A stretch of 64,000 nucleotides of DNA from contig JACAAK010000004.1 in NCBI GenBank assembly GCA_025093985.1, forward strand, positions 1,674,001 through 1,738,000, read 5' to 3'. The translations under genes were made by a program, and so were the position numbers. This stretch comes from Calvatia gigantea (lineage: Eukaryota; Basidiomycota; Agaricomycetes; Agaricales; Lycoperdaceae). Every line of letters starts with the position of its first letter. Position 1 is the first letter of the stretch. The notes beneath the pieces were generated by a model. It searched no databases, had not been told where the DNA came from, and saw nothing but the letters and a program-made list of their open reading frames with translations. Below, piece by piece: positions 58,622 through 64,000 of this stretch.

Positions 58622-60164
58622 ATGGCCGCTGCTGCAGACACTCTCCCTCCCCCAGCTAGAGACATCCCTAGTGCTTTCGTTGCTAGCGTGAAGTCTTGGT
58701 GGTCTGTTGGCGAGAAGCAAGCTGCAATTAGCGAGGAGCGTCTGCTTAGACGACTTCCCTTCTTCTCACCATCCACCAAATCTAACCCTGACAACGCTCA
58801 CCCCGTCGTCGCTACCAGCACTCGAGTCCATCTCAATGCACCAAAACACTACATCAATACTGTCTCAATTACCCCAACCACTCCCCTGTCCCAACCCGTC
58901 GCCCCAACTGTCCTTCTCCACGGCTATGGCGCAGGTCTAGGCTTCTACTTCCGCAATCTCCCCCCTCTTGCCAACTGGGCGGCAAAAAGAGGTGCATCTA
59001 TATACGCAATAGATTGGCTTGGGATGGGACGCTCAGCGCGTGTACCTTTTTCAATACGATCACGTCGTGACGACATTCCTGGTCGTGTCCGCGAAGCCGA
59101 ATCATTCTTCGTCGAAAGTCTAGAAGAGTGGCGGAACAAGATGGGCCTCCAGAAGATGACCCTCATCGGACACTCGCTTGGTGCTTACTTCAGCGTCGTT
59201 TACGCCCTCAAATACCCCGATCGAGTTAGCCGACTGATCCTGCTTTCCCCGGCTGGTGTTCCCCGTGGCCCGAACTACACACAACTATCTCGGGAGTTGA
59301 CTGATGAAGGTGGAGGAGCCCCTGTGGCTAATGGAAGGACCTCCAAGCCCACTTTCGAGAGTCCAACCAAGAAACAGGTCGAGGAAATCAGGGAAGAGCA
59401 ACGGCAGAATAAACGCAATGAAAGTCGCACAAGGAGGTTGTTCACTTATCTTTGGGAAGAAGGATGGAGTCCATTCCAAGTCGTCAGGGCAACTATATTC
59501 TGGGGACCTATGCTTATCGGGAAGGTATGCTGACATTTTTTGGTTTACGTTGACGACCATTGATGGAATGCCTGTGAATTTTAGTACTCGGCGCGTCGTT
59601 TTTCTGGGCTTACTGAGGACGAAACGAAGGATATGCACGACTATATTATGAATATCACGCTTGCGAAAGGATCGGGCGAATATTGCATTTGTGCGTAGCC
59701 CAACCCCTTCCGTATTCGACAATGCTGAGCAACTCGCGCCCACTAGCTCACATTCTCGCACCTGGTGCACATGCACATATGCCTCTTGTAGATCGGATAT
59801 ATAAATTGAAGATTCCTATTACCTTCGTTTGTAAGTTTCTGTCTTTATACGACTCCTTGATACCCCACCTGACACCCTTCACCGATAGATGGTGATCATG
59901 ATTGGATGGATCCGGAGGGAGGTGTACAGAGCGTTGAGAGACTCCGACAAGCAGGTAATGGCCAGGGAAAGATGTATCTTGTTGGTAATGCCGGTCATCA
60001 TGGTTCGTTCCGAGCGTCTCAGTTCACCACGTTTTAGCTAACTTCGCGCAGTATATCTAGATAACCATGTTGCTGTTAATGAGCTCCTCGTCAAGGAGCT
60101 CGAGAAGGAGTACGAGAGAGCTGCGGAGGCAGCAGCGGCCACTTCCAAAACATGGTCTCACTGA
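58622..60164 (+). CDS. CGI-58/ICT1-like alpha/beta hydrolase
   Basis: Alpha/beta-hydrolase of the ABHD4/ABHD5 (CGI-58) and Ict1/Cld1 group, lysophospholipid acyltransferases or cardiolipin-specific lipases. Exons: 58622-59524, 59585-59690, 59747-59830, 59889-60002, 60052-60164; 439 residues. Motifs: LLHGYGAGLGFYF (oxyanion region), YAIDWLGMGRSAR, the nucleophile elbow GHSLG in LIGHSLGAYFSVVYALKYPD, GDHDWMDPEGG with the acid, and GNAGHHVYLDN with the catalytic His, which also forms HX4D, the acyltransferase motif of this group. A Lys/Glu-rich insert (residues about 230-260) separates core and cap. An in-frame ATG at 58604 is an alternative start. There is no clear presequence, so it could be at lipid droplets or mitochondria. 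Confidence 0.9.
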
Positions 60165-61064
60165 TCTATCTTGTAGTTCTTTCCGCGACGTGTTTGTTTT
60201 CAATATCACAGTTTGACACTCTCACCTATTCTTGGGTTGACAATCCAGGACTTACATTGTATGTAATAATTCTACTATTGTGTTGGTATCCACCATGTTA
60301 TTACTAGAGTTCGTTTAATTTTTGTAGGGTGCTGCTTGTATGAAACTCAGCGATTCTTGGGTTGGCAGAAATGTGGACAAGCTGTATCGCTACTCCTGCA
60401 ATTAACGCCAGTACTGTACTGGACTGTACTGTGACAATGTAATGCATAATGCTTTACCCAATTTGTCGCCCACCCCCCCTGTAATGTGTAGTGCTTGGGG
60501 TGTTGCCACAATAAAAAATTTGGAAAATTGTTATTATTGTTATTTTTTCGCCAGCACTGGCCCAAGAAATCAAGATATGCGTATTGACACACGGTAAACA
60601 TGTTCTAGATACAGTTAAGGTGGGTTTTCCTCTTTCCACAACCTCCCATGACCCAGAGACTATTAAAGTTTTCTCCAACCCTCTGTGCCTCAGGTTGTTG
60701 CCTGCACACCTCGAAACCACTTCCCTTTCTACAGGACAGAACGGACAACAAGAGGGTGGTTGTCCAAGGTTCATCACAAGTGTGATCCGGGCCGCATCAT
60801 TATTATTATTATTATGTTATTATGTCTTGAAATTAGGGTAAGGGTTAGATGAGTGAACAAGGTATGTTCCTGTGACTGTTATGAGAAGGAATACCGGAAT
60901 GTGATCACCCATTCTCAGGGCGGTGGTTGAACGTTGAACGTTGAGTACATGGGCTCCGGTTATCAGATAATCATCGTTGTTTCTTTCAAGCAAACCAGGG
61001 AAGCGGCCACTCATCACTTTGTAACATGGGGTGCGACGGCGGAGCCGCTGGCAGTGCATTTCGG
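60165..61064. other. Convergent 3' intergenic region
   Basis: Lies between the hydrolase and the WKF gene, whose 3' ends converge. It holds AT-rich words and two short ATT/TTA microsatellites (about 60528-60545 and 60798-60825). No gene was recognised. Confidence 0.5.
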
Positions 61065-62365
61065 TCATGAATCAGTATCTGAAACCAGTGCCTGGAGAAG
61101 AGTGAGCGCTTTTGTCTCTTTCTGATTGGCCTCGCTAGGTGCCAGGACGGAGGATGAGTCGGTCAGGGTCCCACCCACAGCTCCTTTCTGTTCAGCTGTC
61201 TTTTCTCCCTTCGTCAGGGTATCGGCATCGCCAACGACCATCCGACAAGTTTGGATAAGATTCTATGAAACTAACTAAGGGGTATGAGAGGCGAGAAAAC
61301 TTTGAGGCACTCACCTCACGGGCATTGCCCCGCACAGCAGAAAGGTACCTGACAACGAGTTCTTCGTATTTTTTGGGTATCTGAAAATCTCCATTAAAAT
61401 TTAGTCGCGATATGAAGAGGAGGCGACATACGGTTGTGGTGGACCAAAAGTTGCGAACCAGCCAGTTCTGTCTGGCTTTATTGAATTTCCATTCCTCTGG
61501 GGCATGGAATTGGGTAAATGCATATGCCAGCGCTATTCGCAAAGAGTTAGTCAATCATAATTGCGAAAATCCGCTGTTGAGACGAACCTTTCCTCGCCTG
61601 ATCGGACAGGTTGTCGTCACCATCTTCAGGATCGGGGAAACCAGTCCTATTTTTGCGTTTCTTCTTTGGTTTCTCAGAAAGCCCAGCGTTTTCCGGGACT
61701 GCCTTTTGGCTTTTGTTTTTTTTTGCCAGTTTGGCAGTCTCGACTGGCGGTAGTTCTTTTGATTTCGTCTCCTCCATCTTTCGCATTCTCTTCCACTTCT
61801 TCTTTGGTTGCGGGCTGGGAGCATCGTCGGCCTCAGCATCTCTTTTCCTTTTCCTTTTCTTTTCCTCCCTCTGATTCTCAGGAGTCTTGATTTCCCGGAC
61901 AGTGGTCGATTCGACTTCTATGGCATCATCCACACGTCTATCTTTCCCCTTCCTTGCTCTCCGATGCGCTTCTTTCGATTCCTCGCCTTCGGCAGGTTTA
62001 TCCGCTGCGCCGTCGACTGTCACGAACAAATCTTTCTTCCTTTCCTTTCTCTTTGTGGCAGAGTTTTTCATTTTTTCCTTTCCTTTCTTCTGCTTCTTGC
62101 GTGACTTCTTATCTTCGGTAGCTTCGCCCGTGGCACCAATGAGGAAACAATCTAGGACTCTGAAAGGAAAGCACTTTGCAGGTAATTCTTGGTGTTTGGT
62201 GGGTTTGTTTCCAGGAATCTTGCACGCGCGTCCCTGAAATGTCAGCACGTGGTTTTGTCGCCGGAAGTGAGTTCGGGTTGCCCCAACTGTCAGCTCACTT
62301 TTCTTACTCACTCCCCTCTCTCTCTCTCGCCCCTTTACCCCTCTATTCTTCTTTGTTTCCTCCAT
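61065..62365 (-). CDS. WKF-domain protein (C7orf50-like)
   Basis: Lysine-rich protein ending in a WKF domain (DUF2373), the family of human C7orf50, a probable nucleolar RNA-binding protein. Exons: 62365-61588, 61532-61432, 61380-61315, 61262-61065; about 380 residues. The first exon is highly charged (many KKRK and KEEK blocks, coding 61600-62130). The WKF domain is EEWKFNKARQNWLVRNFWST, IPKKYEELVVRYLSAVRGNA and RENLIQTCRMVV. The start is uncertain. The ATG at 62365-62363 overlaps the ARL1 start on the opposite strand, and residues 1-90 have no family look and contain possible splice acceptors. An in-frame ATG at 62071-62069 (MKNSATKRKE) is an alternative. The WKF domain itself is well supported. 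Confidence 0.75.
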
Positions 62366-63275
62366 GGGTCTTTCAATATCTACTTTGTTCAGCTCATTGA
62401 CATCGCTGGTACGATGGAGTAAAGACCAAGATGTTCGGATTTTGATGTTGGGTTTGGACTCTGCTGGAAAGGTGATGTTCAAAGTAATTTATGTAAAAGC
62501 TAACTGCTTGACTGATATATTTTCCATTATTCGCTTTCGTAGACAACTATTCTGTATCGTTTGCAGGTCAGTCATGTACTCAGGGGCACTCCGACCTGTT
62601 CTGACTAATGTCTTTATAACCAAGATTGGCGAAGTTGTGTCTACGATACCTAGTAGGTCACTCCCACCCATTTTCGGTAGCACTGGTACTGACGAGTGGT
62701 CGTAGCCATTGGATTCAACGTGGAAACAGTTCAGGTAGGCTTGGTTCCATTCAATCTGCACACCTCGGTGTTAATTCGCCTCCTTTCCAGTATAAGAACA
62801 TCAAGTTCCAAGTGTGGGACTTAGGAGGACAGTCGAGTATCCGGTATCCTCACTGTCCATAACTACGCAGACACCACCTTAATACGTTACATCCACAGGC
62901 CGTACTGGCGATGCTACTTCCCGAACACATCAGCAATCATCTACGTCATTGATTCGTCTGACCGCGCACGCATGGGCACTTCACGAACTGAATTACTCAC
63001 GATGCTCGCAGAGGAGGAACTCAAAGGGGTGCCCCTTCTCGTTTTCTGCAATAAGCAAGACATAGAGGGTGCGTTAAAGCCGGAGGAGATTAGTGAACAA
63101 CTCGGACTTGCCGGTGGGGAGAAGTCTCGGCCGTGGAGTGTTAGAGGTAGTTCAGCAACGAAGGGTGAGGGACTCGAAGAGGGACTCGATTGGTATGTTT
63201 CCAGGTATAATATTGTATCCGCGTACTCATTTTCCTCCAAACCAAAGGTTGGTGAATACCATCCAACAGAAGTGA
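62364..63275 (+). CDS. ARL1: Arf-like GTPase ARL1
   Basis: Small GTPase of the trans-Golgi that recruits GRIP-domain golgins. Exons: 62364-62471, 62543-62566, 62625-62652, 62706-62734, 62791-62843, 62899-63192, 63248-63275; 187 residues, phases all close. Gly2 (MGLS) allows N-myristoylation. Motifs: GLDSAGKTT (P loop, across an intron), VVSTIPTIGFNVETVQ (switch I), VWDLGGQSSIRPYWRCY (switch II), NKQD, and SSATKGEGLEEGLDW. The C-terminus LVNTIQQK is in the last 28-base exon; reading through its donor instead gives an unrelated tail. Five of seven exons are under 60 bases apart from the first and sixth. A head-to-head antisense frame (WKF gene) starts at the same CCATGG. Confidence 0.93.
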
Positions 63276-63541
63276 CTGATCCCGCAGGGTTTGCTTGTCC
63301 ACTCCAGCTGTCGGACTTGGTCACTACATAGCTATTGCTGTTGACCTGGATATCATTTGCATTGGTATACCGTACCCAGTAATTTACTCATTATTTGGCA
63401 TGAAGCGATACGCGAGACCGGCGAGTCCCATCGCTTCATGATACGAACTACATGGCCAATGAGAAGATACAGTGGATTAATTTACAAGAAAATCATGAAA
63501 GGAAATCCTCAGTAGCGCGAAGGACAAAGTAACCCCGAAGT

Positions 63542-64000
63542 TCATACAACCTGTTTTGACCAGTACCAGTCCCACTGTGCCTCGTCGGGATCTTCCTGGC
63601 ATTGCCGGTACACTTCGACATCAGGCCGCCAGACACGAACTGTCCCATCATCAGCACATGTTGCCAGACATCCGTCTGCCCAATCCACAGCGCCCACTTC
63701 TCCTTTCTGTCCTTGCAATTCCACCGCACCGCACCCTTCCGGACCTGCACCGGACCTTCCCGCTCCGGTAACTTCAAAGAGGAAGGTGCTGGACTTGGGG
63801 CTACTCGCCCCACAGGCAAGCCAATTACCACAGGGCGATAGAGACAGACCGACGTAAAATGAGCCAGCTTGCATGGTATCGTCCGCAAAACCGACTGATT
63901 GAGCAGCTAAAGTCGGTAAGGTATACGTGTGGATCCTCGAATCCTGACCCATGCCGAATATAAGGCCAGCAGTTGGGCCAAAGCCTTGGGCGAGACTGAT
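63542..64000 (-). CDS. WD40 protein, CDT2-like, 3' part
   Basis: C-terminal end of a WD40 protein that continues beyond the right edge. The visible 153 codons (open to 64000 in frame) contain LIFGMGQDSRIHTYTL, LSLSPCGNWLACGASS (a WD blade), VGAVDWADGCLATCADDGTV with VRVWRPD (another blade), and a final EAQWDWYWSK segment. The VRVWRPD plus WDWYWS ending resembles the Cdt2/denticleless substrate receptor of CRL4 ubiquitin ligase, which degrades replication-licensing factors on chromatin. The assignment rests on memory of that ending and is tentative; another WD40 protein is possible. The 3' end is taken at the first in-frame stop. Confidence 0.7.
   Translation of the reverse strand: MSLAQGFGPTAGLIFGMGQDSRIHTYTLPTLAAQSVGFADDTMQAGSFYVGLSLSPCGNWLACGASSPKSSTFLFEVTGAGRSGAGPEGCGAVELQGQKGEVGAVDWADGCLATCADDGTVRVWRPDVEVYRQCQEDPDEAQWDWYWSKQVV

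Noticed and set aside
63193..63331. Longer ARL1 C-terminus read through the last donor
   Set aside because: Splicing at GTATGT to the AG at 63247 gives the conserved LVNTIQQK ending and stop, while the read-through tail has no family resemblance.
1..64000. CRISPR arrays, operons, riboswitches or bacterial-type systems
   Set aside because: No spaced direct repeats and no tightly packed co-directional genes. The window is eukaryotic with many spliceosomal introns.

Overview
The window is from a filamentous basidiomycete fungus, most likely an Agaricomycete. The signs are dense genes split by many short (about 45-80 base) spliceosomal introns, housekeeping genes of fungal type (NCR1/NPC1, YPK1/Gad8, DPH1, HEM1, ARG8, FMN1, QCR9, ARL1, TAF8, CWC21), a polyporopepsin-type aspartic protease, and two copies of a DUF6534-like membrane-protein family that is expanded in mushrooms. 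I rebuilt exons by hand from splice signals, reading-frame phase and remembered family motifs. Nothing was checked by alignment or RNA.

Layout. 0.8-30.7 kb is a gene-rich block: a small Tim17-like protein, an AGC kinase, a bis-histidinyl Fe-S protein (Apd1/Aim32 family), a SIRT5-like sirtuin, a mitochondrial-looking unknown, DPH1, the NPC1 sterol transporter, an RNPS1-like SR protein, QCR9, mitoribosomal uS11m, riboflavin kinase, TAF8, a multi-Myb/SANT protein, SND2/TMEM208, an aspartic protease and a NOSIP homologue. 30.7-36.7 kb is gene-poor and holds a non-autonomous inverted-repeat element and unassigned sequence. 36.7-45.6 kb is an accessory island: two decayed DUF6534-like genes in opposite orientation flank SFR1/MEI5, a small Zn2Cys6-like protein and an SDR. 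The distal copy carries a solo LTR and lies in a 2.2-kb stretch almost without CpG. 46.6-47.8 kb is a dead arylamine N-acetyltransferase. 47.9-64 kb returns to core genes: METTL3/IME4, HEM1, ARG8, CWC21, a CGI-58-like hydrolase, a WKF-domain protein, ARL1 and the 3' end of a CDT2-like WD40 gene.

The genes do not form one pathway. Several touch mitochondria (HEM1, ARG8, QCR9, uS11m, probably the sirtuin), Fe-S or diphthamide chemistry (APD1-like, DPH1) or RNA processing and modification (RNPS1-like, CWC21, NOSIP-like, METTL3), as expected of an ordinary eukaryotic chromosome segment.

I found no convincing new biological system. The most notable signals are the CpG desert with its solo LTR, four probable GC-AG introns among about 85 reconstructed, micro-exons (6, 15 and 24 bases) that carry start or catalytic motifs, and six small frame breaks in five otherwise intact conserved genes. 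Those breaks are more likely assembly errors than biology until resequenced.
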